DNA of 64,000 nucleotides from Neisseria mucosa. GTDB taxonomy: Bacteria; Pseudomonadota; Gammaproteobacteria; Burkholderiales; Neisseriaceae. Positions 41,468 to 50,904 of this stretch are shown one piece after another (position 1 is the stretch's first letter; each line of letters begins with the position of its first letter). Under the pieces are notes generated by a model. That model saw only the letters and a program-made list of their open reading frames with translations. It was not told where the DNA came from and did no database searches. The stretch is taken from the NCBI RefSeq assembly GCF_003044445.1, contig NZ_POWX01000007.1:1-64000 (forward strand). Reading direction: 5' to 3'. The position numbers and the translations under genes are program-made.

Positions 41468-43243
41468 ATGAAAACGCTCGTCCTGCTGTTACTTTCCTTC
41501 TCCACGACCACCGCTTTTGCCGCATACGGTTTAGGTTTGGGGCAGGAGCCGAAATATCCCGCCGACTTTCGCGCCTACGAATACGTCAATCCCGACGCGC
41601 CCAAAGGCGGCGTGTTTTCCCTGCCGATGCAGGGCGGTTTTGATACGTTCAACCCGTTTACCCTCAAAGGCGACAAAGAAGCCGGCGTCCTCATGCTGAC
41701 CGTGGACAAGCTCACGGACAACAGTTGGGACGAGCCTTTCTCCATGTACGGGCTGCTGGCGGAAGACTTCTCACTTGCCGAAGACGGGCTGTCGGCAACA
41801 TTCAAGCTCAACCCGAAAGCCAAATTTCACAACGGCGATCCCGTCCTCGCTAAAGACGTCGTCGCTTCCTTCCGCCTGCTTACCCAAGACAAAGCCGCCA
41901 ATCCCTCCTACCGCATATACTGGAGCGATGTTGCCAAAGTAGAAACGCCCGACGACAGGACAGTCGTTTTCCGCTTCAAACAGCGCAATGCCGAATTACA
42001 CATGGTCTTGGGGCAACTGCCTGTATTTTCACATAAAAGCTATCCCGAAGGGCTGGAAAAAGGCGCAAACAAAATGCCCATCGGCTCGGGTCCATACCGC
42101 TTCGTCAAAGCAGACATCGGGCGCATGAGCGAATACGCGCGCGACAAAAACTACTGGGCGCAAAACCTCCCGACCCGCAAAGGCAGATATAACTTCGACA
42201 CCGTCCGCTTCAAATATTTCAAAGACAACAGCGTCCGCCTCGAAGGACTCAAAGCCGGACAATACGACTTCGTTTATGAAAACATCGCCCGAAACTGGGC
42301 GCGGGCTTATCCCGGCGAAATGCTCGCCAAACGCGGCTTGGGCAAATACGAATGGGTGCAACAAAGCAATGCCGGCATGCAGGGCTTTGTTATGAATATG
42401 CGCCGCGTCCCGTTCAACAACATCCTTGTGCGGCAGGCGATGGTCGAGAGCTTCGATTTTGAAAGCGTCAACGCCCGCATTTTCTACGGCGCATACCGCC
42501 GCAGCAACAGCTTCTTCACCAACAGCGAGATGGCGGCGACAGGCAAACCGCAAGGCGCGGAACTGAAACTGCTCCAGTCCCTCGGCAACACTCTCGATCC
42601 CGCCGTCCTGAACCAACCCGTCCCCGAACCGCCCCAAACCGACCCGAAGACAGGCATACGCCCCAACCTGCTCAAAGCCCGCGCCCTTTTAGAAAAAGCA
42701 GGTTACCGCTATAAAAACGGCAAACTGACCGACAGCCAAGGCAAACCCCTTACCTTCGAGTTCCTGACCGCATCCAAAAACTACGAACGCATTACCGCCA
42801 AATGGCAGCGCGACCTCGCCAAAATCGGCGTCACCATGAACATCCGCGTTACCGATCCCGCCTTATACCAAAGGCGGCTCAACGATTTCGACTTCGACAT
42901 GACCATTACCGTCTATGCCAACAGCGAAAGCCCCGGCAACGAACAATACGATTATTTCGGCTGTGAAGCCGCCAAAATCCCCGGCAGCCAAAACCTCGCC
43001 GGCGTGTGCCGCCCCGAAGTCGAAAAATTGCTCAAACATTTCAGCAGCTTTACCAACCGCGAAGAACTGAAAACCACGGTTCAAGCACTAGACCGCACTA
43101 TCCGCCACCAATACATCATCGTCCCCGCCTGGTACGCCGACCGCTACCGTGTCGTTTACCGCAATAACCTCGGCATCCCGCAACAACTGCCGAAATATTA
43201 CGACCCGATATCTTTTCCGCTGAGTAGCGGGTGGTGGAAATAG
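41468..43243 (+). CDS. YejA-like periplasmic solute-binding protein (family 5)
   Basis: 591 residues with an 18-residue signal peptide (ends TAFA-AYG). Family 5 peptide-binding fold: YVNPDAPKGG near 45, FKLNPKAKFHNGDPVLAKDVVASF, GSGPYRFVKAD, and DYFGCEAA late in the protein. YejA-type proteins deliver peptides or microcin-like compounds to an ABC importer. No permease or ATPase gene lies next to it, so its partners must be elsewhere. The start at 41468 is set by the signal peptide. Confidence 0.9.
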   Translation: MKTLVLLLLSFSTTTAFAAYGLGLGQEPKYPADFRAYEYVNPDAPKGGVFSLPMQGGFDTFNPFTLKGDKEAGVLMLTVDKLTDNSWDEPFSMYGLLAEDFSLAEDGLSATFKLNPKAKFHNGDPVLAKDVVASFRLLTQDKAANPSYRIYWSDVAKVETPDDRTVVFRFKQRNAELHMVLGQLPVFSHKSYPEGLEKGANKMPIGSGPYRFVKADIGRMSEYARDKNYWAQNLPTRKGRYNFDTVRFKYFKDNSVRLEGLKAGQYDFVYENIARNWARAYPGEMLAKRGLGKYEWVQQSNAGMQGFVMNMRRVPFNNILVRQAMVESFDFESVNARIFYGAYRRSNSFFTNSEMAATGKPQGAELKLLQSLGNTLDPAVLNQPVPEPPQTDPKTGIRPNLLKARALLEKAGYRYKNGKLTDSQGKPLTFEFLTASKNYERITAKWQRDLAKIGVTMNIRVTDPALYQRRLNDFDFDMTITVYANSESPGNEQYDYFGCEAAKIPGSQNLAGVCRPEVEKLLKHFSSFTNREELKTTVQALDRTIRHQYIIVPAWYADRYRVVYRNNLGIPQQLPKYYDPISFPLSSGWWK

Positions 43244-44711
43244 GAGAAGCGGATAAAAGGTCGTCTGAAAACGGATACGGCAGCGACCGCAGCGTGGGTT
43301 CTACCCACGAAATAAACGCCAATTCGGCTGTTGTTTGATTTGGTTGTTGGATGATTGGGGTTGTCAGACGGTGGCTTTCGTGGGCAAAGCCCACGCTACT
43401 TCGGTTATCCCAAACCTGTTTTGATTGAATAACTGAGGTCGTCTGAAAACGAACATGAACGAGTTTCTCTAAAACCCGAATCTCAACGTTTTCAGACGAC
43501 CCTATTTTTTACCTGCGACCTGCCCCCTCTCCCGTCCGGCGGGAGAGGGCTGGGGAGAGGGGGGCTCTACGATTTGCACGAATTTGATTTTATTATCTAA
43601 ACCCACAAAACCACCCCCATCCTAACCTTCCCCCGTCGGACGGGGGAAGGGACAAAGTTGCCGTTGCAGCAATTGTAGCGTGGGCTTTGCCCACGAGATG
43701 AAAACCAAAAATGGATGCCCATTCGGCTGTTGTCTAATTTTGATTATTGAATGATAGATTTCGTGGGCAAAGCCCACGCTACTTGGGTTATCACAAATCT
43801 ACCTTGATTGAATAACAGAGGTCGTCTGAAAACAAACGTGAACGAGTTTCTCTAAAACCCGAATCTCAAAGTTTTCAGACGACCTTATTTTTACCTGTGA
43901 CCTACCCCCTCTCCCGTCCGGCGGGAGAGGGTTGGGGAGAGGGTGGCTCTGTGGGCTATACGAATTTAATTTGACCTAAACCCACAAAGCCACCCCCATC
44001 CTAACCTTCCCCCGCTAGACGGGGGAAGGGATAAGTTGCTGTTGCGGCAACGAGTAGAGTGGGCTTTGCCCACGAGATGAAAACCAAAATGAATGCCCAT
44101 TCGGCCGTTGTCTAATTTTGATTCTTGAATGATAGATTTCGTGAGCAAAGCCCACGCTACTTGGGTTATCCCAAATCTACCTTGATTGAATAAACGAGGT
44201 CGTCTGAAAACAAACGTGAACGAGTTTCTCTAAAACCCGAATCTCAAAGTTTTCAGACGACCTCTTTTTTTACCTGTAACCTACCCCTCTCTCGTCTGGC
44301 GGGAGAGGGCTGGGGAGGGGGTGGTTCTGTGGGCTATACGAATTTAATTTGACCTAAATCCACAAAGCCACCCCCATCCTAACCTTCCCCCGCCAGACGA
44401 GGGAAGGGACAAAGTTGCCGTTACAGCAACGTGTAGCGTGGGCTTTGCCCACGATGTAAGACGGTAAATACACCTAGCAATCCGTAGTGTGGGTTCTACC
44501 CACGAAATAAATGCAAATTTGACTGTTGCTGAATTCGGGTTCTTAGACAATAGGTTCGTGGGCATAGCCCACGCTACCAAATTCGCTTATCCCAAGTTAA
44601 TTGAATAAAACCCTTATAGATTCAAGAAAAAGGTTGTCTGAAAATCCCAAACCGCTATCACTCAAGCCGTATTCCTGTTTGTTGGGCATACGGCTTTTCG
44701 TTTCTGCCGGT
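43244..44711. other. Non-coding region filled by tandem imperfect repeats
   Basis: About 1.47 kb with no gene. It holds two and a half copies of a unit of about 380 bp and partial copies at both edges, described in the next entry. Confidence 0.85.
43256..44625. repeat. Tandem array of about 380-bp intergenic repeat units
   Basis: Units start at the DUS at 43436, 43819 and 44197 (periods 383 and 378 bp); a partial unit precedes (43256-43435), and the third decays after about 44450. Each unit holds, in order: an opposed DUS pair around CGAGTTTCTCTAAAACCCGA; a CCCTCTCCCG/CGGGAGAGGG hairpin; a CTTCCCCCG/CGGGGGAAGG hairpin; and the pair GTAGCGTGGGC / GCCCACGCTAC about 110 bases apart. Unit copies differ at many scattered bases, so they are not recent duplicates. 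Confidence 0.88.
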
Positions 44712-45527
44712 TTATTTTTTCTGCCATGCTTGGCGGAGGTATTCGATGTGGTCGGGGAGGGCGTAGAAGGGGGTGTTGCCGTGGTTGGCGTTGGGGTAGA
44801 GGGTGAATTGTGCGTCTGCGCCGAGGTGTTGGAGGGTGCCGGTGAGCAGTTTGGCTTGGGCGACCATTTCCCTGCCGATTTGTTCGGGGCGGTTGTTGCG
44901 GCCTTCGTGTTCGCCGACGCTGATGCGGACGGCGGTGTCGGCGGGAAGGGCGGACGGGAGGAAGTCGAGGACGCGGCGGTTGTGCCACCAGACGGAGGGG
45001 GAGGCGAGCAGGTTGTGTTTGAAGCGGTCGGGGGCGGTGAAGAGGGAATAGAGTCCGAACAATGCGCCGAATGAGTGTCCGAACAGGGCTTGTTCTTTGG
45101 GGTTGACGGGGTATTTGGCGGCAAGGGCGGGGGCGAGTTCGCGGTCGAGGAAGGCGGCGAAGCGGTCGGCTTGTCCGTATTGGCGGTGGTCTGCTTCGGT
45201 GGCGGTTTCGGGCAGGGGCGGGGTGTAGTCGAGGGCGCGTCGGGTCAGGTCGCGGACTTCGCCGTTGGGGTAGCCGATGCTGACGATGAGGCAGGCGGCG
45301 CGGCTTCGGGTCATGGGGTTGATGAGCAGGGATTGTGCCATGCTGAGGGCGGCGGGAAAGAAGGCGTCGCCGTCGAGGATATGGAGGACGGGATAGCCTT
45401 GCGGGGGCGGGTTGCCGATAGCGGCGGTTTGGATGCGGTAGCTGCGGCCGGTGTGCTCGGAGCGGATGTGGGTTTCTTCGGCTTGCAGCAGGCGGGCGGC
45501 TTGCCAGTGGGTGGTACGTAAGGTCAT
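44712..45527 (-). CDS. Siderophore esterase-like alpha/beta hydrolase
   Basis: 271 residues, no clear signal peptide. Esterase-D/IroE-like fold: YPVLHILDGDAFFP near 45, CLIVSIGYPNG near 80, nucleophile GHSFGALFGLYSLF near 150, and His in YPNANHGNTPFYAL near the end. Enzymes of this type open ferric tri-catechol siderophores. It lies downstream of a TonB-dependent siderophore receptor on the same strand, which supports that role, although a terminator and a full CREE stand between. Confidence 0.82.
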   Translation of the reverse strand: MTLRTTHWQAARLLQAEETHIRSEHTGRSYRIQTAAIGNPPPQGYPVLHILDGDAFFPAALSMAQSLLINPMTRSRAACLIVSIGYPNGEVRDLTRRALDYTPPLPETATEADHRQYGQADRFAAFLDRELAPALAAKYPVNPKEQALFGHSFGALFGLYSLFTAPDRFKHNLLASPSVWWHNRRVLDFLPSALPADTAVRISVGEHEGRNNRPEQIGREMVAQAKLLTGTLQHLGADAQFTLYPNANHGNTPFYALPDHIEYLRQAWQKK

Positions 45528-45621
45528 GGCGGGTTCGGTTTGTGTGGGCTGGTTGTATGTTTTATTGGGTTTGGGGATGTTTCAGACGACCTATGGGCTG
45601 CGCCTGCTGTTTTTCTTTATG

Positions 45622-45777
45622 TATAGTGGATTAACTTTAAACCAGTACGGCGTTGCCTCGCCTTAGCTCAAAGAGAACGATTCTCTAAGGTGCTGAAGCA
45701 CCAAGTGAATCGGTTCCGTACTATTTGTACTGTCTGCGGCTTCGTCGCCTTGTCCTGATTTTTGTTAATCCACTATA
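45622..45777 (+). mobile_element. Correia element (CREE), full-length 156-bp form
   Basis: Complete copy with the long inner block (AGCTCAAAGAGAACGATTCT and CTGAAGCACCAAGTGAATCG). Its right arm ends TTTTTGTTAATCCACTATA, unlike the left arm, a feature shared with the copy at 10579. It lies between receptor and esterase genes. Confidence 0.95.
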
Positions 45778-45790
45778 AAACATGAATGAT

Positions 45791-45828
45791 AAAACCGGAC
45801 AGGTGGTGTTCCCTGCCTGTCCGGTTTG
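45791..45828 (-). terminator. Terminator of the TonB-dependent receptor gene
   Basis: AAACCGGACAGG / CCTGTCCGGTTT with a 12-base loop, then TTTTATC on the minus strand. Not DUS-based. Confidence 0.85.
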
Positions 45829-45906
45829 GTCTCCGTAATATGTTGGCTTTCTGGTTTTTTGGTGGCGGTTTGTGTGCCTTTTGCTTTATCGGCTGCGGGT
45901 TTCCCG

Positions 45907-48060
45907 TTAGAAGTCGTAGCGGAGGTTTGCGGTCAGGCTGCGCTCCGAGCCGGGAATGTTGAAGGTGTTCGCGCTGCCGACGCGGGCGTAGTAGTGGCGG
46001 TTGAAGATGTTGTCGGCGTTGATTTGCAGCTTCAGCTTAGGCGTGAAGCGGTATGCCGCCATGGCGTCGAATGTGGCGTAGCCGCCTGCGCGCAAGCCTG
46101 CCGCCGAGGCGATGCTGCTCATTGCGTTCACGCCGCCGCCTAGGGTCAGCTTGGGTGTAACTTCGTAAGTTGTCCACAGGTTTGCGCTGTGTTTGGGCAT
46201 CAGCAGGAAGATGCCGTCATCGCGGGGGTTGGCAGCGGTTTTGATTTGGCTGTGCAGATAGCTGTAACCTGCGTGGATTTGCCATTTCGGTGTAATCGCA
46301 CCGCTGATTTCGGTCTCAACGCCTTCCATCACGCGTTTGCCCAATGCGGCGTAACGGGTGTTGCGGTTGTTCGGGTTCAGCGGTGCGGCGGCGTTTTTGT
46401 CTTTCAGGCGGTAGAGGGAGACGCGGGTGTTCAGGCGGTCGTCCATGTAGCTGCCTTTGTAGCCGACTTCAAACTGGTTGCCTTCGCGCGCTTTAAGCAG
46501 GTTGCCGTCGGTGCCGAGGCTGGTTTGCGGCGTGTAGAGCTGGGACATGCTCAGGTAGAGGCTGTTGTTGTCGTTCAGGTCGTAAACCGCGCCTGCGTAG
46601 CCGGTGAACTTGGTTTTGCTGGCTTTGTGCAACTCGTCGCCTTCGCCCGCTTCGATTTTGTAGTGTCCCAAACGCCAGCCGCCGATGAGCGACAGTCTGT
46701 CGACCGGATGGAAGACGGATTTGCCGTAAACGCCGAATTCGTCAAGGTTTTCAGTAGCGACGGTATGGCTGTAACCGCGCGCGCCTTTGCGCGCGTTGGC
46801 AATCAAATCAACCTGCGGTATGCTGCGGAACTCGTTTAAAGCCAGGCCACCGCGTGCATATAAAGTAGTACGACCTTGTTCGTTGGTGCTGCGCAAGCGG
46901 TTGTAGTCCGCGCCGACGACGAGTTCGTTGGCAGTATTGCCCAAGGCAAACGGACGGCTGTAACTTGCGTCAACTGCGAAGGCTTTTTGTTTGATTTCCG
47001 TACCCAAGCCCACCGCGCAGGCTTTGTCATCAGCCGTATTGCAGCCCGGGCGGCCTGCCGGGGTTTTCATGCCCAGCTTGCTGCCGGCAAAGGCATAGTT
47101 GGAATCCGCATCGCGGTCGGAATAGCGCATACCGATTTTGCCGTAGCCGCCGTCGTCGAAATAATGTTTCAAATCGGCGAACACGTCATGGCTGTTCATT
47201 TTGAATTTGTTCCAATCCGCGCCGACAAAGGTGTGGTTGGGCAGGGACAGCAAATTGCCGCTGCTGCCGACGGGCAAACCGTTGTACGGCGCGAGGTGGC
47301 GTTGCTGGTAGAGATAGCCTACGCCCAAAGTCGTGTCGGGATTGATGTCCCAATCCGCCGCCGCGTAGAAGGTTTCGTGGTGGTTGTTTTTCTCCGCCGG
47401 ACGGGGAGACGCGCCCGAAGTTTGCGCCATCACACGGCCACGCACGCTGCCGTCGGCATTCAGACGACCTGAAACATCCGCCTCGGCTTTATATTGTTTG
47501 TGCATACCAAACCCTGCCGCCGCATGACCTTGGAACTCTTTGGTCGGGCGTTTGCGCACCAAATTCACAATACCGCCCATCTCGCCGCTGCTGTCAAACA
47601 AGCCGCTCGGCCCGCGCATCACTTCGACGCGGTCGAAAGCAAACAGGTTGGGCAGCGTGCCGTTGATGCTCTGCATCTGCGCAGGCAGGCCGTCGATGTT
47701 GTATTCGCTGTATTCGTAGCCGCGCGCATAAACCGACGAGCGTCCGTCGTCATTGCTCAACACGCGCAGACCCGGCGTTTTGCGTGCCAACTGGTCAAAG
47801 GTATCGACGTTGCGGTCTTTTACCTGTTGATTGGTAATGATGCTGACGGATTGCGGAATTTCGCGCAAAGAAGCAGGGATTTTTGTGCCGACGGTAGCGG
47901 CAAACGAGCTGTAATCGCCATTTTTCTCGGTGGCAATCGCGTTGTACGAACGCTGCCCCTTCACATGGACAGTATCCAGCTCGACCGTTTCAGCGGCAAA
48001 TACAGTGGAAGATAAAGCGGCCACAACGGCGGCAGCGGTCAGATTGGGACGGAACATCAA
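45907..48060 (-). CDS. TonB-dependent siderophore receptor
   Basis: 717 residues. Signal peptide of about 22 residues, a TonB-box-like stretch (VELDTVHVKGQ), plug domain (REIPQSVSIITNQQVKDRN, LRVLSNDDGRSSVYARGYE, FDRVEVMRGPSGLF), then a 22-strand barrel ending in an aromatic residue (LTANLRYDF). The plug resembles ferric hydroxamate/catecholate receptors of the FhuE/FpvA group; the exact ligand is not readable. A cysteine pair (CNTADDKAC) lies in an outer loop. A Fur-like site is upstream. Downstream is the esterase gene. One DUS inside reads SGRLNADG. Confidence 0.93.
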   Translation of the reverse strand: MMFRPNLTAAAVVAALSSTVFAAETVELDTVHVKGQRSYNAIATEKNGDYSSFAATVGTKIPASLREIPQSVSIITNQQVKDRNVDTFDQLARKTPGLRVLSNDDGRSSVYARGYEYSEYNIDGLPAQMQSINGTLPNLFAFDRVEVMRGPSGLFDSSGEMGGIVNLVRKRPTKEFQGHAAAGFGMHKQYKAEADVSGRLNADGSVRGRVMAQTSGASPRPAEKNNHHETFYAAADWDINPDTTLGVGYLYQQRHLAPYNGLPVGSSGNLLSLPNHTFVGADWNKFKMNSHDVFADLKHYFDDGGYGKIGMRYSDRDADSNYAFAGSKLGMKTPAGRPGCNTADDKACAVGLGTEIKQKAFAVDASYSRPFALGNTANELVVGADYNRLRSTNEQGRTTLYARGGLALNEFRSIPQVDLIANARKGARGYSHTVATENLDEFGVYGKSVFHPVDRLSLIGGWRLGHYKIEAGEGDELHKASKTKFTGYAGAVYDLNDNNSLYLSMSQLYTPQTSLGTDGNLLKAREGNQFEVGYKGSYMDDRLNTRVSLYRLKDKNAAAPLNPNNRNTRYAALGKRVMEGVETEISGAITPKWQIHAGYSYLHSQIKTAANPRDDGIFLLMPKHSANLWTTYEVTPKLTLGGGVNAMSSIASAAGLRAGGYATFDAMAAYRFTPKLKLQINADNIFNRHYYARVGSANTFNIPGSERSLTANLRYDF

Positions 48061-48079
48061 TTTCTCCGGTGTTACCTAT

Positions 48080-48098
48080 AAATGATAATGGTTGTATT
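48080..48098 (-). promoter_or_regulatory. Fur-box-like site before the receptor gene
   Basis: AAATGATAATGGTTGTATT holds AATGATAAT, the heart of the GATAATGATAATCATTATC consensus; about 12 of 19 positions agree. It lies 20-38 bases before the ATG, suitable for iron repression. Confidence 0.5.
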
Positions 48099-48164
48099 TT
48101 ATATTTTTGATGTAGCTCGTTGTAGAAAAAAACTATCGTTTTCCCGACAATCTCTTGTGAATAT

Positions 48165-48216
48165 GCGACAAGGTCGTCTGAAAACCTTAATTCCGGTTTT
48201 CAGACGACCTTGTCGC
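48165..48216 (-). terminator. Long DUS hairpin after the MFS gene
   Basis: A perfect 22-bp stem starting GCGACAAGGTCGTCTGAAAA, loop of about 8 bases. The flanking GCGACA/TGTCGC extends the stem beyond the DUS. Confidence 0.85.
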
Positions 48217-48227
48217 AACTGCCTGAA

Positions 48228-49559
48228 TCAGCTTGCCGATTCTACGCCATAAGGTTTGTTTGACGTTTTGATGGTCAGAGTCAATACGGCGGCGATGGCG
48301 AGGAAGACGCCGGCGAAGGTCATGGCGTTGGACGGGTTTGCACCGAGGAAGGTGTCATAGATCCAACCGAAGGTAACGGTTTCAATCAGCATCGGAATCA
48401 CAATCATCATGTTGACGATGCCCATATACACGCCGTAGCGTTCTTTCGGAATGGAGTGTACGACAATCATAAACGGTACGCCCATCATACTTGCCCAGCC
48501 GATACCGAAGCCGATCATCGGGGCGAACATCAGGTATTTGTTGGTGATGTGCGGGATGGTCAGGAGGGCGAGCGAAGCCAGGATAACGGCGAAGGCGTGG
48601 ACATATTTCGCAGCATATTTACGCGCCATCCACATCAGTCCGAAGGCGGAAACGAAGGTTACGACGTTGTAAAAACCGTTGACCAAACCGGTCCATGCCA
48701 CTGCCTGTTCATACGCGGCCGAGTCGGCAGATGTCGAACCCCAGACGGATTTGACGATACTGTGGGAGATATATTGCCAGTAGATGAAGAGGGCGTACCA
48801 TTGGAAGAGGTAAACCGAGGCGAGCTGCCACAGTGGGGTGGGCATTTCCTTGATGGCTGTGCCGATGTCTTTGATGGCGTGGACGGGGCCGCTGGGTTGG
48901 GCTTTAATTGCCGCCATTTCTTCGGGAGAAGGTTCGTGTTCGGGCGTGGACAATACGGTTACTAAAACAGAGCCGATGGAGCAGACGGCGCCGATATAGA
49001 ACGAGCCGAATACCCAGTAGGGGATACCTGCTTCAGAGGTTTGTTGCAGCCAGCCGATTTGTTGGAAGATGTAGAGCGATACGTTGGCAAGGGTAATGCC
49101 CAAGCCGGTGAACACGGACTGCATCAAAAAGCCGGTCGATTGTTGGTGTTCGGGGACGGTATCGGCGATGAAGGCGCGGAAGGGTTCCATGGCGGTGTTG
49201 TTGCTGATGTCCAAGAGCCACAGCAGCAATACGGCAACCCACAATGCGGTAACGTGCGGATAGATGAAGAGGCAGAGGCTGCAACCGATGGCACCGATTA
49301 AGAAATACGGGCGGCGGCGTCCCAAGCCGGGAATCCAGGTGCGGTCGCTCATGGCGCCGATAAGGGGCTGAATGAGCAAGCCGGTAATCGGACCTGCCAT
49401 GTTCAGAATAGGCAGTTGGCCGGGGTCGGCATGTAAGAAACTGAAAATCGGGTTGATGGCGGTTTGCTGCAAACCGAAGCTGTATTGGATGCCGAAGAAG
49501 CCGAAGTTCATCAGCATAATCTGGCGAAGCGTCATCGCTACTTGTGGGGAAATCTTCAT
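48228..49559 (-). CDS. Sugar MFS transporter of the GPH/SLC45-like type
   Basis: 443 residues, twelve membrane segments. PLIGAMSDRTWIPGLGRRRPYFLIGA near 80 is the loop 2-3 motif shared with sucrose/maltose-type carriers, followed by DISNNTAMEPFRAFIADTVPEHQQ near 125. Pathogenic Neisseria have a similar carrier by their maltose phosphorylase genes; no mapA is in this window. The ATG at 49559 (MKISPQVAMTLRQIM) starts the family N-terminus; the frame stays open to 49751 but reads spacer. A LacI-type gene lies upstream on the same strand, and candidate operators stand between. Confidence 0.88.
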   Translation of the reverse strand: MKISPQVAMTLRQIMLMNFGFFGIQYSFGLQQTAINPIFSFLHADPGQLPILNMAGPITGLLIQPLIGAMSDRTWIPGLGRRRPYFLIGAIGCSLCLFIYPHVTALWVAVLLLWLLDISNNTAMEPFRAFIADTVPEHQQSTGFLMQSVFTGLGITLANVSLYIFQQIGWLQQTSEAGIPYWVFGSFYIGAVCSIGSVLVTVLSTPEHEPSPEEMAAIKAQPSGPVHAIKDIGTAIKEMPTPLWQLASVYLFQWYALFIYWQYISHSIVKSVWGSTSADSAAYEQAVAWTGLVNGFYNVVTFVSAFGLMWMARKYAAKYVHAFAVILASLALLTIPHITNKYLMFAPMIGFGIGWASMMGVPFMIVVHSIPKERYGVYMGIVNMMIVIPMLIETVTFGWIYDTFLGANPSNAMTFAGVFLAIAAVLTLTIKTSNKPYGVESAS

Positions 49560-49630
49560 TTTGAAGCTACTCCTGGACTTTGTAAGAAGAAAACATGGAA
49601 CAACAAACTGCGGGAAACACTGCATAGTTG

Positions 49631-49678
49631 AAGCGGTTGAGCCGCTTTCTTTATTCTTTGGCGTATCGTATTGATACG
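49631..49678. promoter_or_regulatory. Two palindromes before the MFS gene, candidate LacI-family operators
   Basis: AAGCGG-TTGAG-CCGCTT (49631-49647) and CGTATC-GTATT-GATACG (49662-49678). Each has perfect six-base arms and a five-base spacer. They share geometry but not sequence. Confidence 0.4.
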
Positions 49679-49778
49679 TTGCAAATGGATAGCGTGATGC
49701 GTTGTTTGTGTTTTCAGACGACCTTTTATTGTCGTATTGTGTCTGCCTCATGAAGCAGACGTCGTCTGAAAGAATGTT

Positions 49779-50816
49779 TTACTTCAATGCCGTAACCGAC
49801 TGCCGCCAAATTGTTTCCCCAACAACCCGAACGGGCAGACGGACGGTTTCTTTGGTCTCGATAATGTCGAACAGGATTTCCGCCGCCAGCGCGCCCATGC
49901 GCATATAGGGCAGCTCGGTGCTGGTCAGCGGCGGGAACAGGGTTTCGGCAATCGCGCTGTGGTTGTCGTAACCTGCCACCGATACCTGCTCCGGAACGCG
50001 CACGCCGCGCGTCCTCAAAATGCCGTAAACGCGGACTGCCATTTCGTCGTTGCCGCAGCAAATGACCGTCGGCGGGTCGGCAAGCGACAATAATTTCAAC
50101 ACTGCCGCAATCAAAGGCTCGCTGTCGTTGGCAAAATCGGTGATGCCGGTTTGCACCAAGTCGGGATCGAACACCATGTCCGATTCGTCCAATGCGCGAC
50201 GGTAGCCCGCCAAACGCAGCCGCGTCGCTTCTGCACCCGCCTGCAAAGTAATGTAGGCGATACGACGGTGTCCGTGACGGATGATGTTGCGCACCAAATC
50301 GTATTGCCCGCGCTCATCGTCCGGCAAAACCGACGGCGTACCCGCCGCGTCGAAACAGTTGACCAAAACCATCGGGCAGCGGTTGGGCATTTCGGGCAGG
50401 ACGATTTCGCGGTGCGATTCGGTCACATACAAAATACCTTCCGCGCGGTGTTCCATAAACGTCCTGACCAGAGGATCGATTTGCTCGTAGTGGTTGTCCG
50501 TATCCGCAATCATCAGCGTTTTGCCCGCTTCGCGGATTTTCTGCTGTATGCCTTTGATTAAAAACATATCCGGCAGGCCGTGTACCCCACCGTATTCGCC
50601 CGTACGCGAGATGGCGCCGGTAATCAGTCCGACCAAGTCCGAGCGGTTCGACCGCATCACCCGCGCCGCCGAAGACGGGATATAACCCAAAGCCGCAATC
50701 GCTGTTTCGACTTTTGCGCGGGTTTTATCGCTGACTGGCGCATCGCCGTTGATGACGCGGCTGACCGTTTTGGGTGAGACGCCCGCATAAGCAGCAACAT
50801 CATAAATTGTAGCCAT
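49779..50816 (-). CDS. LacI-family transcriptional regulator
   Basis: 345 residues. Helix-turn-helix at 4-24 (IYDVAAYAGVSPKTVSRVING), hinge with SSAARVMRSNRSDLVGLI, then a sugar-binding periplasmic-like domain (CCGNDEMAVRVYGILRTRG, VAGYDNHSAIAETLFPPLTS). It should repress the MFS carrier gene that follows by 219 bases and perhaps the divergent pgi. A perfect FNR box lies upstream. Confidence 0.93.
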   Translation of the reverse strand: MATIYDVAAYAGVSPKTVSRVINGDAPVSDKTRAKVETAIAALGYIPSSAARVMRSNRSDLVGLITGAISRTGEYGGVHGLPDMFLIKGIQQKIREAGKTLMIADTDNHYEQIDPLVRTFMEHRAEGILYVTESHREIVLPEMPNRCPMVLVNCFDAAGTPSVLPDDERGQYDLVRNIIRHGHRRIAYITLQAGAEATRLRLAGYRRALDESDMVFDPDLVQTGITDFANDSEPLIAAVLKLLSLADPPTVICCGNDEMAVRVYGILRTRGVRVPEQVSVAGYDNHSAIAETLFPPLTSTELPYMRMGALAAEILFDIIETKETVRLPVRVVGETIWRQSVTALK

Positions 50817-50904
50817 CTTACGACTCCCGCCTCAGCCCTGTTTCATTTGATTACGAAGCATAGCACACCTGACATCGGTGTCATACCGAAAATTTTAAAA
50901 AACC

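Noticed and set aside
43244..44711. CRISPR array
   Set aside because: Repeat units are about 380 bp and imperfect, with no short regular spacers and no cas genes nearby.
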